A DNA stretch of 64,000 nucleotides, taken from NCBI GenBank assembly GCA_020086605.1, contig JACBWW010000004.1, forward strand, positions 31,178,034 through 31,242,033, written 5' to 3'. The position numbers were made by a program, and so were the translations under genes. How positions within the stretch are numbered: the stretch's first letter is position 1; the number at the start of each line of letters is the position of its first letter. This document shows positions 14,437-27,507 of this stretch, in pieces. The notes beneath the pieces were generated by a model. It was not told where the DNA came from and did not search any database. It saw only the letters and a program-made list of their open reading frames with translations. The stretch comes from Lanius collurio (lineage: Eukaryota > Chordata > Aves > Passeriformes > Laniidae).

Positions 14437-16128
14437 GCAGAAGCAAAACATCTTATGCAGGTTTGAATTATACTCATAATCCATCTTCAGCAGATCTCAA
14501 ACTCAAGAGAATATAGAAAACTGGGTGGTTTTTGTTTCTTAAGAAATTGTCTTTCCGTATTTGACACCAAAGCACCGCAACAAAAGGGCTGCTGCAAACA
14601 TTAGTGCCATCTCTGCTCTTTAGCTGAGTAACGTGAACCAGTTCAGACACTGAGTTTTCTTCTTTGCTTTCTGTCACGTGGTCCTTGGAGTATGCTATTA
14701 TGGTAGTATACAGGCTGAAGTAAGCATTTACAATTTGAGGTCAAAATTCCAAACAGTTTAAATACCAATATCTCTCATGAAGGAAGCATTAAGAATTTCT
14801 AACTCTAAGTATCTTCCTATCTTGGCACTTTTTTATTTTGTGTGAGCATGAGAATGTTTGTTTGTTTGTGGGTTGTCTTTTAAAAACATGAAATTTTGCC
14901 CTTTCATCTAAATGTCATTCTTTCACAAATATCAACAGTAACTTGATAGCACTACAACAATAGAATATTGCTGATCAGGATTGGAACAGTTTATTGATTT
15001 ATCACCACTGGGGAAAAAGAAACACTTCTGTTAAGAAAAAAGTAAAAGCCATTTCAACATCACTTTAGTCAGCACAGAAGCAGCAGCATCTTGCCAAGAT
15101 GGTTTTCTTAACATCAACTCCAAGTATCAAACACACTGTCCCTTTAACTAAATATCCACGTACACGTGGTCAAGCAATTGCTGGTGTTGACAAGTATTTG
15201 GGCCACTGCCCTTGGTCTCATACTTGCCTAATGATACCTCTGACAGAGGTGCCTAGTGGACAAATCCATAAAGTCGCTACAAAGCAGCAGTGCAAGCGGG
15301 AGGCCAGTGAAGGGTCTCTAGCCTTGCTGTCACCTCTGTGTTGGAAATGCCTTTATTTTATGACCAGTCCATCCAAGCTTCATCTGTCTCCTGTGCTTTC
15401 GAATTCAGCAAATATATGTTCATGTCACTCTTAGACAAACAAAACCTGCATAATGGCATACATATGTGCAGAGGCAGGCTAGTTCATTTTAAAATGCCAG
15501 AAGAGATCACTAGAATAAGGAATTTTCCAGTGTGCAATTTATATCAGCACTAATGACTATGATTATTAAAGAGCTCTTCCAGTTGCAGAGAAAAACTTTA
15601 AAAATCAAGGCTTCAAATCTGCATTTTATTTCTTTTGCTAACAAAGCTCTCTGTATTTTAATTTGCTCTCTAAAGGTAAGGTAACTAGGTTTATTTATAT
15701 TGCAAATAAAAAAAGTTCAGATAGCTTTGTTCATCTTTTAAATAGAAAAATAATCATCATTGACTTCATCATAATCATCATAAGCTTCTTGCAAGGCAGC
15801 CACTTATTCACTGTTAACAAGTGCAAACCCTGAGTATAGCATCAGCTATACCAGACTTTGCAGGTTTTTAATTGCTCAGTTCTTCAAATGTTTATTCCTT
15901 ACATCTCATATTCAAAATTAAAATATATTGTTTATAAGCAGTTTCACATTTTTTTTATCTTCTTAGGCAATAAAAGGTCTTTTTATTACAGATCAAGTTT
16001 TTCTAGAGAAAAATTTATAGTACATTTTCTGTAGAAAGAAAGCTGCAACAGCAAAATAAGTCAGCTAGTACCATATCTGAAATATTTCACTTTTGCCAAA
16101 GACAAAGGACTAAAACAAGGAGGAATCC

Positions 16129-16171
16129 CATACTTCAAAAGGAAAGCAGTTCACATACTTCAAAAGGAAAG
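16129..16171. repeat. Short tandem duplication (25-bp unit)
   Basis: The 18-bp word CATACTTCAAAAGGAAAG occurs at 16129-16146 and again at 16154-16171 with 7 bp between the copies. A local duplication with no evident function. Confidence 0.75.
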
Positions 16172-19100
16172 AAATGTCTTAAATATCCTTTTGATTCTTA
16201 AATGTATTTAGAAAATCAGGATAACAAAAGACCACTTCAATGCTGAAATTAATTGGAAAAAAGTGAGGCCGATAATCAAATGCAACATTTTGCACAGTTC
16301 ACTTACAATCACGCCCTTTATGTGCAAAGGCTTTCCAGTTATTCAAGGAGGATAGCTTAAGTTCCTAATAACCAGAATGCCTAACAGTTCAGTAATACTT
16401 CACTAGTATGACAAAAGTCCTAGCTTTCATTTTTAATATATTCCTCTTCTCCTCCAGAGGCATTTCAACATCCCTTAAAACATGTTCATTTGAACAAATA
16501 CTGTTTGGGAAGACTACATTATTTACTTATATATACTTATATTTTCTAAAAATTTGAAAATATAATAGCTTTCCAATAAAAATCAAAATAAATTTGTAGT
16601 AATAATTAAATATTATAAATACTACAGCTGTTGTTGTAGTGCAGGGAATCCTTACAACAATATATAAGGCAGCGATGGACTTGGAAGGACAGATGAAGTG
16701 GTATTTTAGAGATGTTCAAGTTGTCCCCAATATATAGCATGTCTCACACAGGATACCATCTAGAGTTTGCCACAAAAGATTCAAAGAGAATAATTCAACT
16801 CAGAATTTTCAAAGTCATTAAATCAAACTAAACCATAGGGGCAGTCAGACCTCCCTGCCAGTTTCACATACGTGAGTATTTGGCAAATCATCGGAATCTC
16901 CTAAAGCAATCAGAATGTCTTACAGATGTGGCTCTCTCTCCTCTCACCAGGAATTTGGCAGTGCTGGGATTTTGTTCTCAAACGGTATAAAACCAAATTT
17001 AAATAGGAAAATACTTTGCTAAATTCTTCTCCACTCAAGTGTAGTAATTTCCCACAAACACAGTAAGCTCTCCTTTCAGGAAGTGCAGGAAAGAGTATGT
17101 TATGTAGGGAGAAATAAAAGCCTGAAATCAAAGTAGCTTAAAATCCCAAGAGTATTGTTACATATGGCACTTCATTTTACTTTACTTTTCAGTGTGTCTA
17201 AAGCTAACTGTTCAGGATGAAGAATCTGAACAGCTATGGGTATTATAAAACTGAAGAGGAGTTGACTTGCATTACTATAAAACTGTAAACAATACTGCAA
17301 ATCATGACAAATTACCAGGTGACATGCAGGAGTTGAAAAGGAGATGTTCAAGGAATCCCAGATGTACACAGGCATAGCAAATAAGGCCGCACCTAAGTAT
17401 ATGTGATTAAGTTTGAAATCACACAACATCCTCATGCAACTTGGGACCCAAACAGAAATGCACTTTTACCTATGAACTACGCCATAACAAGGCTACTTGG
17501 AGATTATTCAGACTTCTGGGACTAGTTTCAACTTTGGACCTCATCACGATGCACAGCACAGACAAGGTGACAAGCAGTTCAGCAGGCAGACTGCCCCACA
17601 ACATGCAGCTCCACAGAACAACAGGTTCTGGTTTATCCACGCTGAAGGGAAGCAGCCACTCTGATAGCTGGAAATCCACCATGTAACACTGTACCACAGA
17701 CAGGCTGCAAAACCAAACCAGTATTTCAAAAAGTCCTATCAGTTACAAGCCCTTGGAGAAACATATAAACAAACAAACAAAAAAAACCTCCCCTCAAAAA
17801 AAAAACAAGAACAAAACTTGCAGTTATAATTAATGTACATTTTGGTCACCATAATTCTAGAAATAACAAAAGCAACATTATCAAAGGCAACAAATTAAGA
17901 TAACCCCCAAAATACAGCATTATACTAAAGGTTAAAATAATAGTACAAACAGTCAAACAGAAAACTTCAACATGGTTTGTCAAAAAAAAAACCAAAAACC
18001 AACCAAACAAAACTTCACAAACAGTACTCCAGCACAACATGGAAAAGAAACATTTGTTCTCAGGGGAACCAAGTTATAAAATGAGATATGTAAGGGTATA
18101 TAACAGAATAGCGTGTGTATATATAAACATACATACACTTTTAATTCGTCTTCCTAAAATAAATGATAAGAGGATATACCAATATATATCATTGCATTGT
18201 AATCTCTCCTATGATGGGGAAAGCCAAGCAACTGAGAATCAATGTGAGAAGACAGTAAGCAGCAAAAAAACCCCACAAAGCATGAATACTGACTTGATTC
18301 CTCTTCCTGTCTCTTTACATCCCAACTCTGAACATTTAATGTATCAGTGACATATTTAGTAAAAAATATATCAGAACTGTTTCTCAGTTTACTACTTCAG
18401 GCACTTGAATTGCTTAAATCCTTACCAATGCTAAAGTCAAACTATACAGAACTTAAACATTAATTTTGACTAATTAAGGGTAAAAAGGAAAGCATTGTTC
18501 TATGCTTTGCTTTAAGCCTTTCAAAACACCTTTAAGAAAAAACAAAAAAATTAACACACACTGAACACTTCGCCACCCTCTCCCAATGTAGTTGTCCCAG
18601 TTTTCAACTTTTTGATTAACACCAGCTGTCAATTCAACAAGGGGCATCATGTAATTTACTTGTACATAAAAAGAGCATTAATTTTGGGATATGTACATTT
18701 CAAAGAATATTTGCACATCTTCCATATTATAGACAGATTAATGAATTATAGTAATTTAAGCCTGGTTATCTGGTGGCTGTCAGTTGCACAAAATACAATA
18801 AAAAGTATCAAGAGAGCCCAAAAAGCAAAGAATTAATTACCAATATTGTCCATGCATCCACATTCAAATGGTTGCTCCTAAATACCTGGACACCAACTGC
18901 AGTCAAAATGCATGTACTCATACTTTTTCCCGGTGTGCAGAGTACAGCTTTCCCTCATAACTTTTTTAGTCACTGGAGTAGATGAGCAGAGCACTGAGAA
19001 GGGCTACAGCTGGAGACTGTTCAGAAACAGACGTTGTGCAAAGCGCTGTGAAGTGCTCATTGAGCAGCCTCCTGCTGCAGACACACGCCATTTGTGCACT

Positions 19101-22100
19101 GTGAGCTGCTGGAGCTGCCAGGCAGCTTCCACGCGGAATGCAAGTGGCTAGTATGAAGCTACAAAAACTTAAATTATTACTTGACCAGCCACCTCTTTCA
19201 GGGACCTCTGTAACACATAATGAGGATTTCTTAGTTTGAATGCTTAAATTACACTAGGGGGAACGTGTAATTCGAAGTACAAGTAACTCCTGTTGGACAT
19301 AAAGCTCTCTGCCACACTTGCAATTATTAGGGAAGGTCCTCAGGGTATTTCCTTGAATTGGAAGTTCATCCCTCCTATTTACAAATTGCTCAGTGTCAAG
19401 TCTTCCCTTTGGATGAGACTCATGAGCCTTGGTTTGCCTGTGCCAGAACCAGCAGCTTTTTGGGCATGTGTTGCAAAACCTGAGCTCCTGCCTCCCTCAC
19501 CTCCCCATTTCACACTATAAATACTCAAAGAAAAGTGGTTTCTCACTTCATGTCTCTCAGAACGTAACTAATCACACTGCAGACAACATTAATATTTACT
19601 ACATTTCATTTTACCATAAACTGCAATTTACTGCAACCAGTACTAAGATTTCAACTGATGCTTCAGACAAAAAAATATCAGGGCTTGGGTATTTTGGATG
19701 TTTTCTTTTTTATTATTGGGGAGGGGGGGGCATTTAGAAAAAGTGAAACAACAAAAAAACCAGCTCTTACCAACAATCTCATTCTACCATTTGATCGGTA
19801 GGTTAAAAAAAAGTGTTTGCTAAATGTTTACCTAAGCTCAACAGACAACTAGGTAAGTTTCTTGAGTAGAAATCCTTCAAGAACTGCTAAGCATACAGAG
19901 AACATATACACCTTCACAAACAGGGCCACGGGCTAGACAGACTTCCACTCTGATTCAGGGCAGTCCCTCTTGTCTCCTTACGTGCCTGGGCACACCTCCA
20001 CACACAGACACTGCTGCTGCCACTATCACCAAGGTGGCCATTTCCAAAGAAAGGCTGCATGTCCTCAGTCAGGAGCAACTTAAGGGATTGATTAGCAACT
20101 TGACAGAAGAGTGTCATAAAAGGGATGACAGGCTTGAAACTATTTCCTGTGGTTCTGCAGCCACCATTGACAGCTGACCATAAGAGCGAAAATGCAAAAA
20201 CATAAACTAACATTTAGAACATTTATGCAGGCTTTTGAAAAGCTTGCATTGTGCTACAGCCCTCATCATTTCGTATCACCACAACTCGCATGCACCTGGA
20301 TGGGTTAAAGGCTAGCACAGCTACACCTTTGTTTTGCTAACATGCACACAAATGTATATATACCTATGACTAATTCCACTGAGAACCACAGGACGACTCA
20401 AGGACATGCAAGTTACCTACTTCTTTGTATGCAAGTCCAAAGAATCCTGGCCCAAAACTCCCTGCTGCCACATAGGCTGTGGAAAGTGAAAGACTTAGCA
20501 TAAGGAATGACTATATTGTATTACTACCAAAAAATTATTCAAGAAATCTTTAAGAACTACTCAAGCGGTAATTCTAACATTAAAACATCCAGTATAACAT
20601 AGACTGACAAGTCAGTCAAGATATTAAGTACAATTTCAAGAAAAATCTACAAGTAGAACATCACAGTATTGCACAGATTAACATATGTTTCATATTTTTT
20701 TATTAAAACAAAATGCTTCAATAAACTTACAGAAGGATCACTAAGACAGTTTGTCAAATGACAAAAAAAACCCTTAACAAAACACAAAAACACTGTCAGC
20801 AGATCACTTCATTCTTTTGTTAACAAAGCCACATACATTTTATATGAAGCATTTTCTTGAAAACCTGAGGAAACAACCAGTAATAAGATGACCTGTGTGT
20901 TCAGCTAAAATATGTTTTAATTGAACACCAAGACATTTTAAAGCAGCTTTCCATTTTTATAGTACTTTACATTGCAGTGCTCAAAATACTTTACAAGCCT
21001 TTGCGGCATTTATTAATACATCAGCTAAAACAGCTGAAGATAACACTTCTAGAAAATTGTCTCTAATGTTAGAAAGACCAGTTTCTGAGCACTAGATGTG
21101 AAATCTTGTAGATCTGATTCATCATGAATTCCAAGTACTCTCAAAACTAAGTTGATAAAAATAACAGGTAACCAGCATCCCTGAAAAAGAAGTCTAAGGG
21201 ACTCTAAGCTGTACCCACAAGAACTTTGGCATAATTATGATATTCCTCAAAGACTTAGTTAAAAGCCTTGCTAATACAGTGTCAGTGGCACACTTTCTCA
21301 GTGCTTCGTACTATCCCTCAGCCAACACTGCCTGCAAGGTCACTGAACCAGATGCAACTTTCGAGTTAAAGCTGAAAGAGCATGCTCTGAGCATATCTCT
21401 GGTCTGGTAGTTCTCTCAAGCTCCAGGTTTTTGTGGCCTGACACAGAAACTTTCCCCAATGCTCTTCTCTCCATTTCAAAGCAAGCCATCTGAACTGCAG
21501 TTGCTTATTTTAACATAGGTCTTTTTTCCCACACAAGCGCACAAAAAACTAGACCAGAGCAAGAATTACACTAAACGTGCAAGACTGTAGCAAATCAGCT
21601 TGGATTTCACCTGCCATATAATCACTTTAGAAACATGAACCCGCAGATTCAATGATCTTTCATTTTCTGTCTGCTGTGATTTCAGAGACTACTAGTGGCG
21701 TTTCTGCTGAGTATTTCAGATCATGATTTCTACGATCAGCCTCAACCCACTTCTCCCACCTTCCTCTTCTAATTCTACGATGAAGTCAGTGTAAGAGGAA
21801 CGTGGCAGTTCAATACAGAATACATTCTCTTTTTAGCATTTGCAATGCAAAACTAGGTTTTGTTCGGTACAGAAATCTTGCACAATAGCCTGTGTATACG
21901 TATTCGTTCCAACAATGCTGTCCTATGCAATCACTCTGTAATTACACACAGTCATAAAGCTGCTGCTGTTGCTGCTTGGAACTGCAGTCTCGCCCTCTAA
22001 ACAACCTAATAGTCTCCGCATTAGGACATTTCTTTTTCTCTCTTCCCCTCCCTTCACTGCTTACTCCAGTAACTGCCTTTACACTAAGCTCAAAACACGC

Positions 22101-22419
22101 AGTCGGAATGAAATCAAATTATTATTAAAAATTTAGATGTTTTTAAAAGGATATAAAGTAAATCTCTGCTAAGCGAATAGAATATTTCGCTAATTCTGCA
22201 AGCTGCAACCACACAAGACTTTATAAACCAAAAATAAATCCTGCTTACGCCTGTTAAAAAAAACCCCGTAAGTATTATATAAGACTCTCACATACGCGCG
22301 TAGGTGTATTGTCAGCTTTTACTGCTAAACTGCAACGAATCGGTCTTTTGCAGTTGCTGCCAGGAAAGAGTTGTACACTTAAGAGCACGGGATTTTTCAA
22401 AAATTATCTAACAAATTCC

Positions 22420-23420
22420 TCCCCACCCCCCTCCACTGCGTAAACCCCAGCAGAGCGATCCGACCCTCGCCACGCTGCGCACTCGGCGGCGGCCGGGGCT
22501 CGGCGGCTCCCCCGCAGCGCTCGGGGCCGCCGCACACGCCGGGCTGCCCCGCTCCGCCACGCCGCGAGCAAAGAGAACCTCCCCCCACCCCACACCAACC
22601 CCCAAAATTCCATCCGCAGGCACCTCACCCGGACACAGACACATCCTGAAAGCGCTGCCGCAGCCAGGCAGCCGCGAAGAAACCCCTCCGGAGCGCTCGT
22701 AACAACTCAGGGCACGGCACGAGGCGATGGCTCAGCAGCCGAGCCTGGCCCCCCGCAGCAGGCGGGCCAGCAGTGCCGCTGCCCCGGCCCCGTGGGGCGG
22801 CGCGGCCCGGGCGCCGAGCCAGCCGTCCCCGTCACCTCCACAGGTACTTCTGCTCCTCATCCTGCACCTAGCACCCACAAACCACGCACCACTACCCCCA
22901 AAAGAAAAGCCCCAGGAAAGACACCCCCCTCTCCAAAATGGCAGGAAAACGGAAGCAAATCGTGCGAATTAAAAAAAAAAAAAAATAAACGCGCGGAAAA
23001 CAGGAGAAGGAAGAAAGAGAACGTGCTGGCTCACCTGCGCAGCCAGGCACGGCGGGAGCCGCGGGGCAACGTGGAGAGGCTGTTTGCAGAGGGGGGCGGG
23101 ATGGAAGAAGGAGGGGGGGAAAAAAAAAAAAACAACAAACTTTGTTTCTTTCTCTCCGGGACTCGGGGAAAGCGTCACTTCCTAGTTCGGTAAGCGGGGA
23201 GGCTCCCGGGCCCTGGCTCCTCAACTCCTCCTCCTCCCGCCTTCCTCCTCCTCCTCCGGCCGCGGCGCAGCTGCCCGCCGGCCCTCAGCGCCTCATCCCG
23301 GCACGGCCCTGGGCCCCCTGCCCTCGTCCACGCATCTCGGCTTGACCTGCGCGTGGCTGTCGCTGCTGTTGGCGAGGAAGGAGAGGAAATCCCCAACGAG
23401 TGAGGGGCAGGCAGAGAGTT
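22420..23420 (-). promoter_or_regulatory. CpG island, likely promoter of a leftward gene (MIDEAS by position)
   Basis: G+C and CpG density rise sharply here against the A+T-rich surroundings, as in a vertebrate CpG-island promoter. On the - strand there is a strong splice donor, CTGCGCAG followed by GTGAGCC, with the exon ending at 23035, and a second one (CCGG followed by GTGAGG) with the exon ending at 22627. A + strand donor (TAGTTCG followed by GTAAGC) also lies near 23190, so bidirectional transcription is possible. A CTC/CCT-rich microsatellite occupies 23222-23258 and A-rich tracts lie at about 22970-22988 and 23119-23132. In human, MIDEAS (ELMSAN1) lies upstream of PTGR2 and is transcribed away from it, matching this orientation. 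The identity rests on that synteny only. Confidence 0.55.
23036..23200 (-). other. Candidate non-coding first exon of the leftward gene (approximate 5' end)
   Basis: The proposed exon ends at 23035-23036, where the - strand reads GCGCAG followed by GTGAGC, a near-ideal donor. Its 5' end cannot be fixed from sequence; 23200 is a guess inside the CpG island. No long open frame with a convincing start is present, so it would be 5' UTR. If the gene is MIDEAS, a non-coding first exon followed by a very long intron would explain the absence of coding exons down to position 1. Confidence 0.3.
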
Positions 23421-26290
23421 TGCAGCATTGATTTGAAAGGCAAGCCCTGCAAAATACTGCCGTGTCCAATACCCGGCGGAAAGCGCCGCTTTGATGCTCC
23501 GAGTTCAGAGCCAGCCTCTTCAGCGCAATCAGGCTTTATGTCCTTTATCGCTAAAGAAAAACAAACAAAGAGCTTTTTGTTTTTAAGGAACCCCCTGGAC
23601 CAGAGGAAAACATGGTTTTCTGTTCCTCCTTTTGGTCCCTTTTCTCACAGCTTTTTCAGAAGAAAAAGTTAAAAAAGCAGGGAAGGGAGAAAGGATTTTA
23701 GTCTAATGCAAATCCTCAGGTCATCTCTATAGTGTTAGCTGTTTTACCAAACACCTGAAATTTACTTTCACAAGAACACATACTTCTGAGGTTTCTAAAA
23801 ATGTTCAGCTCCTCTTCTGGAATATGGCTTCCTCTGCTGCCTTGGTCCAACAATAAAAAACAGTGCACTGACAAATGCAAGCACACTACCCTACCCTACT
23901 AAGGCAGGAAATAAAGAAGCTGCTTTGTCATTGCTCCCTCTGTAGACTGCTCTGCTCCTCGAGTTTGTTAAAAATCAATGAAACTTTTAGATTATAAAAT
24001 AACCTTTGGACAGCATTCATAGATTAGACTCACATTCAGTGAAATGTCAAGCAACACGAAAATGCCAAGCGTTTTTCTCCAACGTGCACGTTGCCACGTG
24101 TTTGCCTTCATCCAGGTTCAGATTATTCAGTGCACATGGTAACAGTGCTGGATTTTGGGGGTTTTTTTCCAGACCTGCAGGGCAGTTTCCCTTCCAGCAT
24201 GTATTGCTTTATAGAGTGAAATATAGAAGTAATTTTTGCACTGCTCACTGTAGTTTGTGTTTCTTTCACAATAGTTCCTTGCAGAACTTTTTACCAGGGA
24301 AGCTCAAGATGTGTAGAAACAGGAGCCCAGAGAAGTGACTTGCCCATGACTACAGATGCATAACCAGGTTACTCTGATGAGTCTCAGGTCAGCAGTCTAA
24401 TTACCACACCCAATCTTTTCCTGTCATGGTGCAGAGGATAACAGTGAGACACATGATGGTGAAGAGCAAAGTAGTAGCCACAGGTACTACTGGTAAAGGT
24501 TTTTTTCTTTCACAACCAGAGGTATCATTTGATGCGACACTGTCCCAATAGGACCTTCAAGGAAAACCCTGCTATAGCGCCATTAATACATTTGCTCTTC
24601 CAAACTCCTGGTAGACAGGAACAATAGGTCTATAACTATTTAAATCAATACAGAAAGAATATTTCCAGATGTTGACAAATTTCCTAATATGTAAAGCAAA
24701 CATAAATCATTGAACATGTAATAACTAGCTGTAGTCAAAGGCATATAACTCATTAGTTTAATTTGCCCTAATAAAGATTGAAAAGAAAGATTCAATAAAC
24801 TGGAGTTATTTCCTCTCTGTCATATTAGGCAATCAGTGCCTCCACTGAAGCACATCAGATACGGATAAGATTGAAATTACTTATGTCAACTTTCATTGGG
24901 GGGGGGAAACTCAACCAAAAATAAACCCAAACCCCAAAAGTCTTCTCTGATTTAAAATCATATTCTAACAGCAAAGTGTATCCCTTTGTTCCAGACAGAA
25001 CAAATGTATGTTGTACTTCTCCTGTTTGGAGGCTGGGTGCAAAATGATGAGCAGCATCTTGTGTTTCACAATACTTAATCACGTAAAAGCAGTAGACAAT
25101 GACAGAAACGTCATCATCCGGCTACAGAAGCTAACATTGCGCAGAGCAGGGAGTGTGCTTTCTACCCTGCTCTAGGAGACATTTTAACTTGTTGGATTTG
25201 ATGGTTGCCTCCTAAATAACATATGAGGTAGATAGGAATCCTGCTGGGCCAAAGGCAACACAGTAACCACAAAATCAAAGCTGAAACACACTGTAAAATG
25301 CAAAATCTATAGGAAAGGATGATCGTATTTCCTAAACAAACCAAATGGTATAAGAACAAAAACAAGCAAGCAGGTAGGTACACCAACTAGTTTATAGATC
25401 TAAAATAGAGGAAACACACTTCAAAGACACCATGGTGTTTATATAGCTGTATGTTAGTGTTTGTCTTACCGAGCAATAGAAGTTTTATGAAGTATTTGGT
25501 AAGGATTCTACAGTTATACACTCTTCAATTGTTTCTCTGTTCCTCACATTACATGGTCCTTACATCTTCTTTAGAGCCAGCCATCATAATTTTCTTCCTT
25601 TCAGCAACAGAAAGCTATGTTTTTTAAAAGTTTTTCTTTCTCCTTTTCTCAGCATATGCTGAGACTACATGATGGCTGCACTTCTATCAGCTTTACATTA
25701 ACAAAACTTAATACACATGCATTCCCTATTACGTCATTATTTTGTTACTACACTGAAGGAGATTGGAAGATTTCCTAGCTATCAGCATCTAAAATCTTAG
25801 TTTTCTTTGGCTTGTACAGACACATCTTGTAGTGTAACAACATCGACTCATACCATTAATATACTGGATTGCACTGAGTCACTTGGCTTAAAGACTATGC
25901 TTTGCATACTTAAGTTTGCAAAACCGAGCCACAAGGCTCAGTAGGTGGCACTCTTTTCACCGGGTCCGAGTAGAGCCAAGGCCCCGTCCTCTCAGTAGCT
26001 CTCAGGAGCTGAACTTGTGCTCCAGCATGATGGGAGAAAATATGGAGCTATTAGTTCTCCCTGAAATTAAGTATAAAATGAAGGTCTTAACCACTATAGC
26101 TAGTAAGAAAGCATTTACACCCTTTGTAATAGGAGTTTCAGATTCTAATAAGCCAAAAGCTTCCACCTCATATTCACACTAAAATTTCCTCTAAAATTTC
26201 AATGGGATGTGATCTTTATTTAAAAAATATTAATGTCGGCATAAACCAGTAATGAATAGCTGCAGTGTTTATCCCATAAATATATTCAAT
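23421..26290. other. Intergenic, no gene seen
   Basis: Mostly A+T-rich unique DNA without splice-flanked open frames. A short G+C-richer block at about 25915-26035, with CpGs (ACCGGGTCCGAG) and a CTCAGGAGCT word, stands out and may be an old interspersed repeat; I could not place it in a family. Confidence 0.4.
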
Positions 26291-26299
26291 GCTCAGGGG

Positions 26300-26855
26300 C
26301 AGGGCTGCCTCTAGGCGAGCCAGAGAATGGACTGACAGGAACCACATGAAGTTCAACACATACCAATGTAAAGCCCTGCACTTTGCCCAGACTGACCTTC
26401 TGCACAGGCTGGGACTGAAATATTCAGTGCCACTGAATAAGGTCTGGGGGTCCTGGTGGACACTAGGAGAAACACCAGACAGCAGTGAAAGCTCACACCA
26501 CCGTGGCCTGTATAAAGAAAGTCAGAGCTAGCTCAAGGGAAATGACTCTTCCTCTTTAGATTTGGTAGCATGTATCTCCAATACTGTGGGTAGTTTTGGG
26601 CACCCCAATACAAAAAATACATTAATAAACTGGAGCCAGTAGAAAGTCAAGATGGTCAGGGGCTGGAACAAATGTCCTCTGCAAGGAGAGGCTAATGGAA
26701 ACAGTGGTCATTTCAACCAACCAGCTAGTGAGGATAGTGAAGCAGTGAGGAACACCGTCTGATTTCAGTGCTGACCCTGCTTTGAGCAGGAGATTGAACT
26801 GGTGACCTCCCAAAATCTCTTCCAACCTGACTGATACTATGATTCAAGAAGCAAA
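26300..26855 (+). mobile_element. CR1-type LINE fragment, 3' end, diverged
   Basis: Reads as the 3' part of a chicken repeat 1 (CR1) non-LTR retrotransposon in + orientation. It has the phrases TGACAGGAACCACATGAAGTT, GCCCTGCACTTTGCCCAG and, near the end, GACCTCCCAAAATCTCTTCC then ACTATGATTC, in the order expected from the reverse-transcriptase C-terminus into the short 3' UTR. It is 5'-truncated like most CR1 copies and full of stops and small indels; the more diverged of the two CR1 copies here. No function is expected. Confidence 0.8.
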
Positions 26856-27472
26856 TTCCCTTAACTCACATAAGAGGAGACTTAATTAAATGATAGTGAA
26901 ATAGTTTGAAAATTTCTTGTAGGAAATATGAATGATTGTACCTGTTTCAGGTTTGCTGGGCTTTAGTTTTGAGGTTGTGAATTTAGAAGACCATCAGCCT
27001 AATTACAAAGAAAGCTGTTCCCTCATAGTCACCATTTCCCAGCAATACTACAAGAGAAAATGTTTGCAAAAATGTTTTTTATACGAGACCAATTACTACA
27101 CAGAAATTTTAATTTTGCCAATGTCTGTCTCCCATCTTTGTCAGAATTAATCACTCAATTTGCTACATTTGAAACATTATGCTAGGGCACAACTTCTCTT
27201 GGGAAACTTGATGCAGACAGAATGTTTGGAAAGAAGGGGTTTGGATTATTTAAAAGTGTTTTCAAAAAGAAAAAAAAAACCTCATACCTATGTTTTACTC
27301 TTCATATCCGAGTTTAAAATTAAAACACTTCAGTCAAACAAGATCTGAGCAACATTCAACTTCTTTGATCAACCTGGGGAGAAAATACATGTGTTTATTT
27401 ATAGAGCATGCATGTGTAAATATATGTAATATATATATGTGTGCGTAAATATGTGTCTACACACACACAGTG

Positions 27473-27507
27473 TGTCATGACCTGGTTCCCTGAGAACCAG
27501 GATGACA
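27473..27507. repeat. Inverted repeat, 14-bp stem with small bulge
   Basis: TGTCAT, a 2-nt bulge (GA), CCTGGTTC, a 5-nt loop, then GAACCAGG and ATGACA. It directly follows TA/TG- and CA-rich sequence (about 27419-27470). Its TGTCNNNCCTGG start loosely resembles the palindromic end of the LTR at 14038, so it could be an LTR-end remnant; alternatively an incidental cruciform. Confidence 0.55.

Larger units (their letters stand above)
1..22390. other. Long non-coding stretch, probably intron of a leftward gene
   Basis: I see no exon with conserved-looking coding sequence between good splice sites on either strand. Open frames here are short (mostly under 100 codons), A+T-rich and without codon bias. 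The stretch ends at a CpG island holding a strong - strand splice donor, so the simplest reading is the large first intron of a gene transcribed leftward (see the entry at 22420). It contains one solo LTR, a CA microsatellite, a 25-bp tandem duplication and a pair of short direct repeats, each listed separately. The rest looks like unique, old non-coding DNA. Confidence 0.5.

Noticed and set aside
14101..14466. 121-codon + strand frame
   Set aside because: Lies almost entirely inside the solo LTR at 14038-14431 and is not a retroviral gene.
22792..23224. Frames of 110-133 codons on both strands in the CpG island
   Set aside because: Ala/Pro/Arg-rich and Lys- or Phe-run products come from CpG-rich and poly-A/T sequence; no domain.
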